Shown one piece after another: positions 9,137 through 18,266 of a stretch of DNA of 64,000 nt (position 1 is the first letter of the stretch; every line of letters starts with the position of its first letter). Source of the stretch: Actinocatenispora comari (GTDB lineage: Bacteria > Actinomycetota > Actinomycetes > Mycobacteriales > Micromonosporaceae). Location: assembly GCF_017312725.1 (NCBI RefSeq), contig NZ_BOPO01000090.1:1-64000 (forward strand). The letters run 5' to 3'. The translations under genes were made by a program, and so were the position numbers. The notes under the pieces are model-generated. The model was not told the DNA's origin, made no database searches, and saw nothing but the letters and a program-made list of their open reading frames with translations.

Positions 9137-10096
9137 ATGTCAGCGGTCGATGCCCGGGCCGGTGCCCGATCCGCCGACACGGTGGGCGCCGGTGACCGGC
9201 CACCGCCACGCCGGCGGCGGCCCCGGCACCTGCGCGAGTACCTGCTGTTCCTCGCGTTCATCGTGCCGAACTTCTTCTTCGTCATCGTGTTCGCGTACTG
9301 GCCGGTCATCTACAACGCGTACCTGAGCCTGACCAGCTGGAACATGCTGGCGCCGGTGAAGGAGTTCGTCGGGCTGACCAACTACACCGACCTGCTCACC
9401 GACGGCGACTTCCTGGGCACGCTGCGGATCACCGTGATCTTCGTACTCGGCATCGTGCTCGGCAGCATGGTGCTGGGCCTCGCGATCGCGGTGCTGCTGA
9501 ACGAGAAGCTGATCGGCCGCGGGTTCGTCCGGACCATGGCGTTCGCGCCGCACATCCTGTCCGGCGCCGCGATCGGCACCATCTGGCTGTTCATCTTCGA
9601 CCCGAACTACGGCCTGCTGCGGCCGATCTTCGGCGTCGTCGGGCTCGCCTCGCCGAACTGGATGACCAGCTCGAAGTGGGCCCTGCCCGGGCTGATCATC
9701 GTCTACCTGTGGAAGAACATGGGCTTCATCGCCACCGTGTACCTCGCCGGTCTGCAGAACGTGCCGCGCGACCTGTACGAGGCGGCGGCGATCGACGGCT
9801 CCGGCCCGTGGCACACGTTCCGGAAGATCACCTTCCCGATGCTGTCGCCGGTCACGTTCTTCCTGGTGATCACGACGACGATCGGCACCTTCCAGGCGTT
9901 CGACATCATCGCGCTGATGACCGGCGGTGGGCCGGGCAACTCCACCACGATCCTCAGCTGGTTCATCTACCAGCAGGCGTTCAAGGCGTTCGACGCCGGT
10001 CACGCCGCGGCCGCCGCGATGTTGATGTTCGTCGTACTGATCATCATCACCGCGCTGCAGGCCCGGTTCCTCGAGCGGAAGGTGCACTACCGGTGA
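9137..10096 (+). CDS. Carbohydrate ABC transporter permease (MalF/UgpA type)
   Basis: A six-helix inner-membrane permease of 319 residues. It has the cytoplasmic EAA loop (EAAAIDGSGPWHTFRKI), which contacts the ATPase, and the typical N-terminal helix after a basic segment (PPPRRRRPRHLREY). It forms a heterodimer with the next gene product. The stop overlaps the next GTG start (GTGA), indicating coupled translation. Confidence 0.92.
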   Translation: MSAVDARAGARSADTVGAGDRPPPRRRRPRHLREYLLFLAFIVPNFFFVIVFAYWPVIYNAYLSLTSWNMLAPVKEFVGLTNYTDLLTDGDFLGTLRITVIFVLGIVLGSMVLGLAIAVLLNEKLIGRGFVRTMAFAPHILSGAAIGTIWLFIFDPNYGLLRPIFGVVGLASPNWMTSSKWALPGLIIVYLWKNMGFIATVYLAGLQNVPRDLYEAAAIDGSGPWHTFRKITFPMLSPVTFFLVITTTIGTFQAFDIIALMTGGGPGNSTTILSWFIYQQAFKAFDAGHAAAAAMLMFVVLIIITALQARFLERKVHYR

Positions 10097-10956
10097 CGAC
10101 CTCCACTGTGGACAGTCCGGCCCGGCGGTCCAGCCGCGGTGGCCGGGTGCTGCGGTACGTGCTGCTCGTGGTGGTGGCCTGCGTGGTGCTGGGCCCGATC
10201 TACTGGCTCGTCACCTCGGCCCTCAAGCCGACCGCGGACATCTACACGTACCCGCCGACCTGGATCCCGAACCCGCTGCACCTGCGCTGGTCGAACTTCG
10301 CGGACGCCTGGCACGCCGCACCGTTCGGCCGGTTCTTCCTCAACTCGCTGATCGTCACCGCGATCGGCACCGTCGGCGAGATGCTCTGCGCCACGCTCTG
10401 CGCGTACGCGTTCGCGTTCCTGCGGTTCCCGTTCAAGAAGGTGCTGTTCGGGGTGCTGCTGGGCGCGATGATGGTGCCCGGCCACGTGACGCTGCTGCCG
10501 AACTACCTCACCATCTCCGACCTCGGCTGGATCAACACGTACCAGGGGCTGATCTTCCCGGGCCTCGGGTCGGTGTTCGCCACGTTCCTGTTGCGGCAGC
10601 ACATGATGACGCTGCCGGGCGAGGTGCTGGACGCGGCGAAGGTGGACGGCGCCGGCCACCTGCGCACCATGTTCCGGGTGGTGCTGCCGCTGTCGCGGCC
10701 GATGCTGATCACCGCCGGCGTGATCACCCTGGTGGCCAAGTGGAACGACTTCATCTGGCCGCTGATCGTCACCAACTCGACCAACATGCGCACCGTCCCC
10801 ATCGGGTTGCTGTTCCTCAAGACCCAGGAGGGCTACAACAACTGGGGCGCGATCATGGCCGCCACCGTTCTGGTCATCGTGCCCGTGCTGGTCGTCTTCT
10901 TCTTCGCCCAACGACAGATCGTCGCCGGCCTCACCCAAGGCGCCACCAAGGGCTGA
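10093..10956 (+). CDS. Carbohydrate ABC transporter permease (MalG/UgpE type)
   Basis: The second permease subunit, 287 residues with six predicted membrane helices and the EAA loop DAAKVDGAGHLRTMFRVVLP. The GTG start at 10093 overlaps the preceding stop. The protein ends in the usual QGATKG-like tail of this family. No ATP-binding subunit is encoded nearby, so a shared ATPase of the MsiK type elsewhere in the genome is likely (known for actinomycete sugar porters; inference here). Confidence 0.92.
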   Translation: MTTSTVDSPARRSSRGGRVLRYVLLVVVACVVLGPIYWLVTSALKPTADIYTYPPTWIPNPLHLRWSNFADAWHAAPFGRFFLNSLIVTAIGTVGEMLCATLCAYAFAFLRFPFKKVLFGVLLGAMMVPGHVTLLPNYLTISDLGWINTYQGLIFPGLGSVFATFLLRQHMMTLPGEVLDAAKVDGAGHLRTMFRVVLPLSRPMLITAGVITLVAKWNDFIWPLIVTNSTNMRTVPIGLLFLKTQEGYNNWGAIMAATVLVIVPVLVVFFFAQRQIVAGLTQGATKG

Positions 10957-11021
10957 GCCCGCCTCACCCACCACATTGGACATCCCACGTACTCGACGTG
11001 GGTACGGAAACGGAGAACAGC

Positions 11022-12380
11022 ATGGTTGCTCCTGCCCGGCTGAGCCGACGCTCGCTGCTGGCCGCGTCCGGCGGTGCGGCACTCGCCCTCACCGCCGCCG
11101 GGTGCGGCGGTGGCAGCGGCGGCGGCAACGGCTTCGCCCAGGCGTCCGGCGACAAGGTCCCGGACAAGTACGCCAAGCGCACCCGCGTCGTGGTCTGGCA
11201 CGCGTACTCGGGGAACCCCGGTACGGCGATCACCGAGCTGGCGAAGCGGTTCAACGAGTCGCAGTCCGACGTGTACGTGGAGGCCCAGTTCCAGGGCACC
11301 TACGACGAGACGGCGCAGAAGGTCACCGCCGCGGTGCAGGCCAAGAAGATCCCGGACCTGGTCACCTTCTCCGAGGTCAACTGGCACAACTTCTACCTCA
11401 ACGACCTGCTGGAGCCGCTGGACGGCTACTTCGGCTCGGGGCTGAAGCGCTCCGCCTACAACCAGAAGCTGCTGTCCGAGGGCGTGCTCAAGGACAAGCT
11501 GTGGTGGCTGCCGCTGGCCCGGTCGACGCCGATCTTCTACTACAACAAGACGCTGTTCCACAAGGCGGGGCTGCCCGACCGTGGGCCGGCGACCTGGGAC
11601 GAGTGGCGCGACTGGTCCAAGCAGATCAAGGGCCTGAAGGTCAAGGGCAAGCAGGTCAAGATGGAGGCGTACCAGAAGGTCGACGGGGACTGGCAGTTCC
11701 AGGGTTCCGTCTGGCAGTGGGGCGGCGCGTACTCCAACGGGCTGAACGTCGCGATCGACCAGGACCCGGCGGTGGCCGCCGGCGAGTGGCAGCGGGAGCT
11801 GATCTTCAAGGACAAGATGGCCTACATGGCCGACAGTCCCAGCGTCGACTTCCAGAACCAGCTGATCGCCACCCTGGTCACCTCCACCGGCGGGCTGCAG
11901 GGCATGACCGAGGCCGCCGAGAAGGGCAAGTGGGAGGTCGGCACCGCGTTCGTACCGAAGAAGGAGCAGCAGGTCGTGCCGACCGGCGGCGGCGGCTTCG
12001 GGATGCTCGCGTACTCGCCGAAGGACCGCAAGCAGGCTGCGTGGAAGTTCATCGAGTTCTGCGGCAAGGCGGAGAACTCCGCCTACTGGACGCTGACCAC
12101 CGGCTACCTGCCGGTCATCGACGCGGCGGTGGACGAGCCCGACCTGAAGAAGCGGCTCGCCGACGACCCGAACTTCTCCACCGCGGTCAAGCAGCTCGAC
12201 ATCGTCCGCAAGGAGGACGAGGTGCGGCTGATGGTGCCCAACGCCAACATCCTCATCTACACCGGGCTGCAGAAGATCTGGGCCAACAACACGCCGGCCA
12301 AGCAGGTCTTCACCGACGTGGCCGGGCAGCTCAAGAAGGCCACCGACAAGGTGCGCAAGAACATCGAGAAGCACATCTGA
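11022..12380 (+). CDS. Extracellular solute-binding lipoprotein (UgpB-like family 1)
   Basis: A 452-residue substrate-binding protein. It carries a twin-arginine-like n-region (LSRRSLLAASG) and a lipobox TAAGC, so it may be exported by Tat and then lipidated. The body is a cluster B/family 1 binding protein with the conserved NKTLFHKAGLP and TWDEW motifs. The ATG at 11022 has CGGAGAA about 6 nt upstream. Placement between two permeases and a glycerophosphodiesterase suggests glycerol-3-phosphate or a glycerophosphodiester as ligand, though many oligosaccharides are possible. Confidence 0.9.
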   Translation: MVAPARLSRRSLLAASGGAALALTAAGCGGGSGGGNGFAQASGDKVPDKYAKRTRVVVWHAYSGNPGTAITELAKRFNESQSDVYVEAQFQGTYDETAQKVTAAVQAKKIPDLVTFSEVNWHNFYLNDLLEPLDGYFGSGLKRSAYNQKLLSEGVLKDKLWWLPLARSTPIFYYNKTLFHKAGLPDRGPATWDEWRDWSKQIKGLKVKGKQVKMEAYQKVDGDWQFQGSVWQWGGAYSNGLNVAIDQDPAVAAGEWQRELIFKDKMAYMADSPSVDFQNQLIATLVTSTGGLQGMTEAAEKGKWEVGTAFVPKKEQQVVPTGGGGFGMLAYSPKDRKQAAWKFIEFCGKAENSAYWTLTTGYLPVIDAAVDEPDLKKRLADDPNFSTAVKQLDIVRKEDEVRLMVPNANILIYTGLQKIWANNTPAKQVFTDVAGQLKKATDKVRKNIEKHI

Positions 12381-12464
12381 CAGTCCACTGTGGACGAAGC
12401 GGCGCGGCGGTCCCCCGACCGTCGCGCCGGTCCGTAACGACGACGAGGAACGTGGGGACGCAGC

Positions 12465-13136
12465 ATGTCTGACCGGATCCGGATCATCGGCCACCGCGGC
12501 GCGCTCGGGCTGGAGCCGGAGAACACGCTCCGCTCGTTCCGCCGGGCCCAGCAGGTCGGCGCCGACGAGGTCGAGCTCGACATCCGGCTCTCCGCCGACG
12601 GGGCGCTCGTCGTCGTGCACGATGCCACCGTGGACCGCACCACCGACGGCACCGGTACCGTCGCCGAACTCACCCTGGCCCAGCTGCAGGCGCTGGACGC
12701 CGGCGCCGGCGAACGCATCCCCACCTACGCCGAGGTGCTCGACGCCATCGACCTCCCGGTACAGACGGAGATCAAGGCGATCGAGGCGGTACCGGCGTTC
12801 GCCGCGCTGGTGCGCGAACGACACCTCGCCGACCGGGTGTACGTCGGGTCGTTCCACGCCGAGATCCTCGCCGCGGTGCGCGACGCGGTACCGGAGGTGG
12901 CACGGGCGCTGATCCTGCCGTCCGCGCCGGCGGACGCGGTCGAGCAGGCCCGGGCCGTCGGCGCGTCCTGGCTCGCGCTGGGCATCCGCAACCTCACCGC
13001 CGAGCTGGTCGCCGCGGTGCACGACGCAGGCATCGCCATCGACGCCTGGCCGGTACCGGATCCGGAGACCCTGGACCGGGCCCGCACGTTCGGGGTCGCC
13101 GCCGTCACCACCGACAACCCGCACCTGCTCACCTGA
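12465..13136 (+). CDS. Glycerophosphodiester phosphodiesterase
   Basis: A cytoplasmic GDPD-type enzyme of 223 residues that splits glycerophosphodiesters to glycerol-3-phosphate and an alcohol. It has the conserved HRG...PENT start, the acidic pair in VELDIRLS and the HDATVDRTT motif, and is short with no signal peptide, like UgpQ. It follows the binding protein by 84 bp on the same strand, which supports a ugp-like uptake and hydrolysis unit. Confidence 0.92.
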   Translation: MSDRIRIIGHRGALGLEPENTLRSFRRAQQVGADEVELDIRLSADGALVVVHDATVDRTTDGTGTVAELTLAQLQALDAGAGERIPTYAEVLDAIDLPVQTEIKAIEAVPAFAALVRERHLADRVYVGSFHAEILAAVRDAVPEVARALILPSAPADAVEQARAVGASWLALGIRNLTAELVAAVHDAGIAIDAWPVPDPETLDRARTFGVAAVTTDNPHLLT

Positions 13137-13254
13137 GCCCGAACCGGCCGCCCAGACCCGGCCGGCGCCACAGCGGTGGTCGAGCTGGCCGCCGAGACCG
13201 GGCCTGCCGGGGCGACGGCCCGCGTCGAACCCGCCGCGGGCAACCGGGTACGCG

Positions 13255-14337
13255 TCAGCCGGCGGCCCGGTCGATCCGGGGCTGCCAGTACAGCTCCAGC
13301 CGGGACAGGTCGGTGCCGGCGGGCAGCGGCACCGTGTCGCTCTCCTGGCACCTGCCGGCGGACAACGCGGCCGTGGACGCCTCGTCGTACCGGTCGCACA
13401 TCGGTTCGTCCACCACGACCAGGGGGTCGAGATCGCCGGCCAGGATGCGGCCGTGCCGATCCCGGAGCACCACGACGACGTACTGCACGTGCTGCCGGGA
13501 CCGGTGGTCGAGATGGAGCTCGAACCCGATCCGGGCGGTCGCCTGGTAGCCGCGGGCGTCGGTCGTCGTGCCGAAGACACGCAGGTGCCCGATGGTCGCT
13601 CTGGTGTGCAGCGGTGCGTCGAGGTCGGCGTACGCCTCGCCCGCGGCGGCGATCCGGTCCACCGGGATCCACCCGGCGGCGACCACCTGCACGCTGATGC
13701 CGGTGACCGAGCCGAGCCAGCCGTCGTCGGCGTGTTCCTGGCTGACGAACTGGCCGGTGATCGCGGTCTCGGCGCCCGGCGCGAGCGCCTGAACCTGCGT
13801 GATGTCGGTGCCGTCGCCGAAGACGCCGGCCGACCGGCCGGGCGCCGGCCGCAGCCGCACCCGTACGGAGATCGCGTAGGCGCCGTCCGGGCACGGGTTG
13901 CGGAGCACCGCGGCGTACCGGATCCTGCCCTCCTTCCGGGCCACCGACCAGCCCTGATCGGCCACCTGTACCTCGCAGATCCGGCCGGGCGCGGGCAGCG
14001 AGCCGAGATCCTGCCGCGTCGCGGTGGGCGCGATCGTCGGATCGTTCCACCGGTGCACGCCGACCACCAACCCCGCCACGACCGCCAGCAGCACGACACC
14101 GGCCAGCCCGGCCAGTACCGCCCGCCGCCGCCGCCCCGGCCGCGCCGCGTCGGCCTCCGGCGCGTCGGCGACCGCGGCCACCGGCGCACCCCCGGGCTCG
14201 ACGGCCGACCCATCGACGTCCGGCCCGTCCGGCCCGGGCCCGCCAGCTTCGGGTTCGGCCGCCTCGGCCGGCTCGACGGGGGCGGGGTCGGGGTGGGCTT
14301 CGGGGTCGGGCGGCGTGGGATCGGGCGGGGTACTCAC
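13255..14337 (-). CDS. Membrane-anchored protein of unknown function
   Basis: I do not recognise a family. The 360-residue protein starts with a Pro/Glu/Asp-rich cytoplasmic segment (about 1-68), has one membrane helix (about 70-95) and a long outside domain with four scattered cysteines and beta-rich sequence. The GTG start at 14337 overlaps the stop of the upstream gene (GTGA). The pair 14334-15029 / 13255-14337 is probably a two-gene operon. Confidence 0.7.
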   Translation of the reverse strand: MSTPPDPTPPDPEAHPDPAPVEPAEAAEPEAGGPGPDGPDVDGSAVEPGGAPVAAVADAPEADAARPGRRRRAVLAGLAGVVLLAVVAGLVVGVHRWNDPTIAPTATRQDLGSLPAPGRICEVQVADQGWSVARKEGRIRYAAVLRNPCPDGAYAISVRVRLRPAPGRSAGVFGDGTDITQVQALAPGAETAITGQFVSQEHADDGWLGSVTGISVQVVAAGWIPVDRIAAAGEAYADLDAPLHTRATIGHLRVFGTTTDARGYQATARIGFELHLDHRSRQHVQYVVVVLRDRHGRILAGDLDPLVVVDEPMCDRYDEASTAALSAGRCQESDTVPLPAGTDLSRLELYWQPRIDRAAG

Positions 14338-15029
14338 GAGCCGTTCCCGGTGTGCGAGCGCAGCCTGGCGACGGTGGCGCGGGTGATCGCGGTGGCCGCC
14401 CAGCGGTGCCGGTCCTGGGTCATCCGCTCGCCGGTCAGCTCGACGTACACCTCCAGCAGCAGGTTCTCCTCGCGCACGGCGATCAGGTAGCCGCCGCCGA
14501 GTGCGAACGCGTCGGCGCCGGTGGCCTTCGCGGTGCAGAACGCGGTGGGCACGCCGAGGCCGGTCGCGTCGGTGAACCGGACCGGCTCCCGGCCGACCGA
14601 CTGCGGCGTCGGCAGCGAAACGTCGCCGGTGTCGCCGCGAAGGTCGCCCGCCCTGCTGTGCAGGTACGCCCGGGCCGCCTGGCGCCGGGACGGGTAGACC
14701 GCGAACGCGACCCGCACCAGGCTGGTCGGGCCACCGGCGGCCGCGTGCAGGTCGTACCCGCCGGTGCAGTAGTCGACCCGGAGCCCGGTCTCCCCACCGG
14801 TCCCGTCGTCGTGCGTCGGCACCGAGCGGGACCGGTCGGTCGCGAACGGGTCGGCGGTCCGCAGCGGCGACACGTCGACCAGGTCGCACGGCCGGCGCAC
14901 CGGGTCGTACCGCCCGGCGGCGCTCCACCGGACCGCGCCGACGGCGGCCGCGACGGCCAGGACGGCGGCCGCCCCGCCGAGCCACCACCGGGCCCGGCGC
15001 GATCGTGCGGCGGGGATCGGATCGTCCAT
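14334..15029 (-). CDS. Single-pass exported protein of unknown function
   Basis: 231 residues with a basic n-region (ARSRRARWW), one membrane helix (about 14-34) and an outside domain with cysteines (CDLVD, DYCTGGY, AFCTAK). The overall look is of the DUF3558-like anchored actinomycete proteins, but I cannot confirm a family. The ATG at 15029 is preferred over the upstream ATG at 15089 because the basic/hydrophobic anchor then lies at the N-terminus. It overlaps the next gene by 4 nt. Confidence 0.65.
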   Translation of the reverse strand: MDDPIPAARSRRARWWLGGAAAVLAVAAAVGAVRWSAAGRYDPVRRPCDLVDVSPLRTADPFATDRSRSVPTHDDGTGGETGLRVDYCTGGYDLHAAAGGPTSLVRVAFAVYPSRRQAARAYLHSRAGDLRGDTGDVSLPTPQSVGREPVRFTDATGLGVPTAFCTAKATGADAFALGGGYLIAVREENLLLEVYVELTGERMTQDRHRWAATAITRATVARLRSHTGNGS

Positions 15030-15131
15030 GCGGCGGGCTCCGGGAATCGAGGCGACGGCAATGCAGCAGAGTGTCTCAGTCGTCCGCAACTGCGGGAGTC
15101 TGCTCCGTTTGCGGCGTCGTTCCCGGGTCGG

Positions 15132-15866
15132 TCAGGCGGCGTGCCGGCGGTTGACCGGGCGGAGCCGGCGGCCCGGGTGCTCCGGCGGTACCAGCGGGGT
15201 CGGTGCGTCGAGGTCGGTCGGCCCGGTCGGCGCGTCGTCCGCCGTCGCAGCCGAGCGCGTGGCCGGGCCGTGCGTACCGTCGGCGGCGCGGCGGACCATC
15301 AGCATCAGGGTGAAGCCGATCAGCAGCAGGCCGTGCTCCGAGACCCGCATCGCGGTCACCGTGCCGGCGGCCAGGTCCCGGATGCAGAACGCGGTCAACA
15401 GCACCAGGAAGCCGCCGACCACCGGGATCAGCCCGGCCGCGGCGCGGGACCGCCAGGCCACCCACGCCATGCCCAACCCGAGCGCCACGTTCCACGCCGT
15501 ACTCTCGTCGAACAGGTGCGCGCCCATGTCGTGCCCGCCGGCCGCCGGCATTCCGGCGTGCCAGCCGAGCAGCTGCGCCAGCCCGAGCGCCAGCTGCGCC
15601 GCGGCCACCACGGCGAGCGCGATCCGCCAGCGGCCGCCGGTGCCGGCGCGCGGTGGCCAGGCCGTCGCCAGTACCCGGTCGGTCAGGTCCGGCTCCGCCA
15701 CCGCCGGCCGCACCCGCAGCCGCCGGGTCAGCGCGGTCGCCTGCCGCTGCCAGGTCCGGCACGCCGCACACCCCGCCAGGTGCCGATCGGTCGACTCGGC
15801 CGGTACCGGCTCGGTCTCGCCGTCCAGCCGCGCCGACAGCGCCGTACGACACTGCTCACACTCCAT
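15132..15866 (-). CDS. Zinc-finger anti-sigma-like membrane protein
   Basis: The N-terminus has a zf-HC2/ZAS-type motif (CEQC, then HLAGCAACRTW), the domain by which many anti-sigma factors hold ECF sigma factors. It is followed by about four membrane helices (near 80-100, 124-140, 146-166 and 180-195) and a Pro-rich cytoplasmic tail. A Met/His-rich loop (MPAAGGHDMGAH) could bind metal. It is divergent from the sigma gene at 16027, the usual head-to-head arrangement for a regulator and its target. Confidence 0.82.
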   Translation of the reverse strand: MECEQCRTALSARLDGETEPVPAESTDRHLAGCAACRTWQRQATALTRRLRVRPAVAEPDLTDRVLATAWPPRAGTGGRWRIALAVVAAAQLALGLAQLLGWHAGMPAAGGHDMGAHLFDESTAWNVALGLGMAWVAWRSRAAAGLIPVVGGFLVLLTAFCIRDLAAGTVTAMRVSEHGLLLIGFTLMLMVRRAADGTHGPATRSAATADDAPTGPTDLDAPTPLVPPEHPGRRLRPVNRRHAA

Positions 15867-16026
15867 GCTGTGACAGTCGTCGGCGGTGGCCGTCGAGTTC
15901 CCGGCGCCCGGCTGCGGCCGGCCGGGGGCCGACCCGTACCCTGTTCTACGTTTCGTCGAACTGCTGTCCCGGGGCGAACGGGACGGCGCCGACGGTCCGG
16001 CCCGGACCGGTCGCGAAGGGAGCGGC

Positions 16027-16608
16027 GTGGGACACCCGGCGCGTGACGATGCGCAGCTCACCGCGTGGGCGCTGGCCGCGGGTGCCGGCGACCGGGACGC
16101 CGCGGACGCGTTCATCCGGGCCACCCAGCGCGACGTCTGGCAGCTCGTTGCGCACCTGACCGACCCGCAGCGGGCCGACGACCTCGCCCAGGAGACGTAC
16201 CTGCGTGCCTTCGGCGCGCTGGGTCGCTTCGCCGGCCGGTCCACCGCCCGTACCTGGCTGCTGTCGATCGCGCGGCACGTCGTCACCGACCACATCCGCA
16301 CCCGGTACCGGCGGCCGCGCACCGTCGACGCCGACTGGGTCCGGGCGGCCGAGCACCGACAGCTGCGCGCGTACCAGGGGGCCGCCGGGTTCGTCGACCT
16401 GGTGGAGACCGTGCAACTGCTCGCCGGGCTCGACCCGGACCGGCGGGAGTCGCTGGTTCTGACGCAGATCCTCGGCCTGGACTACGCCGAGGCGGCGGCC
16501 GTGTGCGGCTGCCCGGTCGGCACCATCCGGTCCCGGGTGGCCCGGGCCCGCGCCGACCTGGTCGCCGCCCGCGCCGACCACCCCGCCACCGACTCGCACA
16601 CCGGCTGA
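16027..16608 (+). CDS. ECF RNA polymerase sigma factor (SigC-like)
   Basis: A 193-residue group 4 sigma factor with region 2 (RADDLAQETYLRAF) and region 4 (YAEAAAVCGCPVGTIRSRV). The GTG at 16027 has a good ribosome site, AAGGGAG, 5 nt upstream; the longer open frame upstream lacks one. The neighbouring zf anti-sigma-like protein and the DUF5134 protein both carry Met/His-rich segments, so control of a metal (copper) response is a reasonable guess; SigC of M. tuberculosis has been linked to copper acquisition. Assignment to the SigC group is by resemblance only. Confidence 0.88.
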   Translation: MGHPARDDAQLTAWALAAGAGDRDAADAFIRATQRDVWQLVAHLTDPQRADDLAQETYLRAFGALGRFAGRSTARTWLLSIARHVVTDHIRTRYRRPRTVDADWVRAAEHRQLRAYQGAAGFVDLVETVQLLAGLDPDRRESLVLTQILGLDYAEAAAVCGCPVGTIRSRVARARADLVAARADHPATDSHTG

Positions 16609-16725
16609 CCCTCGCCGGTCCTGGCCGTTCCCGCCCGCCGGTCCGGTTCCGGTACGGCGATGAGTCCCGTGCCGCCGCGTCGTCTGTCCCGGTAGCACCG
16701 CATCGTCCGTACCGGGGAGGCCGCG

Positions 16726-17295
16726 ATGTCGGAACCGTTGCTGCCGCTGTGGCTGCGGCTGGTGGCGATCGTCGCGCTGGCCGCGATCACGGTGCTCCAC
16801 CTGGGCCATCTGCGCCGGGGCGCCCGGTCGGACCGGGTCTGGCACGGCGGTCACCTGGTGATGGCGCTCGGCATGATCGGCATGCTGCTGCCGCGCGGCG
16901 CCGGGGCTCCGCCGGCGCTGCTCGGCGAGGTGGTGTTCGCGATCTGCGCCGCCGGCTCGGCCGCGATCGGCGTGGCGCGGCTCCGCCGGTACCGGCCCAG
17001 CCTGCCCTGGTTCGCTGCCGCGGCCGGGCACGCCGGGATGGTGTGCATGTTCGCGCTGCCCCGGCCCGGCTTCGAGCTGCTCGTCTGGGTGCTGGCGCTC
17101 TGCTCCGGGCTGACCGCGCTGGGCTGGGCGACCGGCCGGCTGCCCGCCGGCGGCGGCGCGGTGGCCGGATCCGGTGCCGCCGTGCACGTGGTGGCGGTCC
17201 GGGTGTCGCTCGCCGTGATGGCCCTGGCCATGGCGTACCTGCTGGTCGCGATGCAGCTCGCGATGCCGGCCGGCCACACCATGCCCGGCATGTGA
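16726..17295 (+). CDS. DUF5134-type integral membrane protein
   Basis: 189 residues with about six membrane helices and a Met/His C-terminus (MPAGHTMPGM). DUF5134 proteins are found beside ECF sigma factors in actinomycetes; function is not established. The ATG has GGGGAGG 5 nt upstream. The Met/His tail resembles copper-binding tails. Confidence 0.78.
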   Translation: MSEPLLPLWLRLVAIVALAAITVLHLGHLRRGARSDRVWHGGHLVMALGMIGMLLPRGAGAPPALLGEVVFAICAAGSAAIGVARLRRYRPSLPWFAAAAGHAGMVCMFALPRPGFELLVWVLALCSGLTALGWATGRLPAGGGAVAGSGAAVHVVAVRVSLAVMALAMAYLLVAMQLAMPAGHTMPGM

Positions 17296-17300
17296 CCGCC

Positions 17301-17479
17301 CGGTCGCCGGCGCGGGCGCCGGTCCGGCCAGCGCAGCAGGTCGGGGGAGCGACAGGCGGCGGTTCGGTCGGGCCAGCAGGTCGTGGGCGTGGCGGGTGGC
17401 GGTTCGGTCGGGCCAGCAGGTCGCCGGAGCGGCAGGTCGCGGTTCGGTCAGGACAGCAGGTCGTGGGCGCGGCGGGCGG
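17301..17479. repeat. 40-bp tandem repeat overlapping the 3' end of the SWIM gene
   Basis: Copies at 17341-17380, 17381-17420 and 17421-17460, plus a partial copy at 17461-17479 and a weak one at 17301-17340, each end in CAGCAGG. The period is exactly 40 bp. The last part contains the real 3' end and stop codon of the SWIM-protein gene, so the array looks like duplication of that gene end into the intergenic space. Confidence 0.85.
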
Positions 17480-18266
17480 CGCGGGCGGCGAGCGCGGTCA
17501 GCGCACCGAGGTCGACGCCGTCGGTCGCGGGCAGCGATACCGGGGTGCCGGGCCCGGCCGGCGGCGGCAGCGGCGTGGGCAGCGGTGCGGGCAGCCGCGC
17601 GTACGCCTCGGCCGCCGCAACGGTGTCCACCATGGACGGTGCCGGGGCCGGTGCGGTGCCGCCGCGCCGGTCGCGCAGGGCGTCGAGTACGGCGGTGCGG
17701 GGCCGGCCGCGCAACAGCAGCAGCGCGAACGGATCGGTGTCGAGCAGGTCGGCGAGCACGTAGCACAGCGCCGCCGCGTGCTTGCACGGGACGGCCCGGT
17801 CCGGGCAGTTGCAGGAGACGGTCAGCTCGCGCGGCCCGGGCAGCAGCGGCAGCCCGGCCGCCGCCACATCGTCCACGATGGACGGTGGCAGCTCGCCGTC
17901 CAGCAGCGCCGCGGTGTGCGCGAGCTGGCCGCCGATCGCGTCCAGTACCCGGCCCCACCCGGCGTCGTCGAAGGTCGCCACCCGCACCTCCACCTGGTAC
18001 GGCGTGGGCCGGCTGCCGCGCACCCGCGCCGACGCGGTACCGGCGGCCACCACCGCGTCGCGCACCGCGCCGGACCGGGCGTACGTGCGGCCGCGCGGCA
18101 GCCGGTTCGGGTCGATCAGTGCCTGCTGCTGCAACGCATCCAGCCAGGCCCGGGACCACCAGGTCGCGCCGAACCGGCGTCGGGCTGCCGGCGGCACGTC
18201 CCCGATCGCGATCTCCTCGTCCGGCGCCGGGCCGGCCCCGCCGGTTCGGTGTGCTCGGTCGGTCAT
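17448..18266 (-). CDS. SWIM zinc-finger protein
   Basis: 272 residues with the SWIM motif C-x-C-x6-C-x-H (SCNCPDRAVPCKH) near residues 150-162. SWIM proteins paired with SNF2 helicases are widespread in actinobacteria and thought to act in DNA metabolism, with no defined reaction. The ATG at 18266 overlaps the helicase stop (ATGA). Two short segments, PSMVDTV and PSIVDDV, are coded around two copies of the GTCCA-N3-TGGAC dyad. Confidence 0.88.
   Translation of the reverse strand: MTDRAHRTGGAGPAPDEEIAIGDVPPAARRRFGATWWSRAWLDALQQQALIDPNRLPRGRTYARSGAVRDAVVAAGTASARVRGSRPTPYQVEVRVATFDDAGWGRVLDAIGGQLAHTAALLDGELPPSIVDDVAAAGLPLLPGPRELTVSCNCPDRAVPCKHAAALCYVLADLLDTDPFALLLLRGRPRTAVLDALRDRRGGTAPAPAPSMVDTVAAAEAYARLPAPLPTPLPPPAGPGTPVSLPATDGVDLGALTALAARAARRAHDLLS

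Noticed and set aside
17301-17479. CRISPR-like array
   Set aside because: The 40-bp units are contiguous without unique spacers, so it is a simple tandem duplication.
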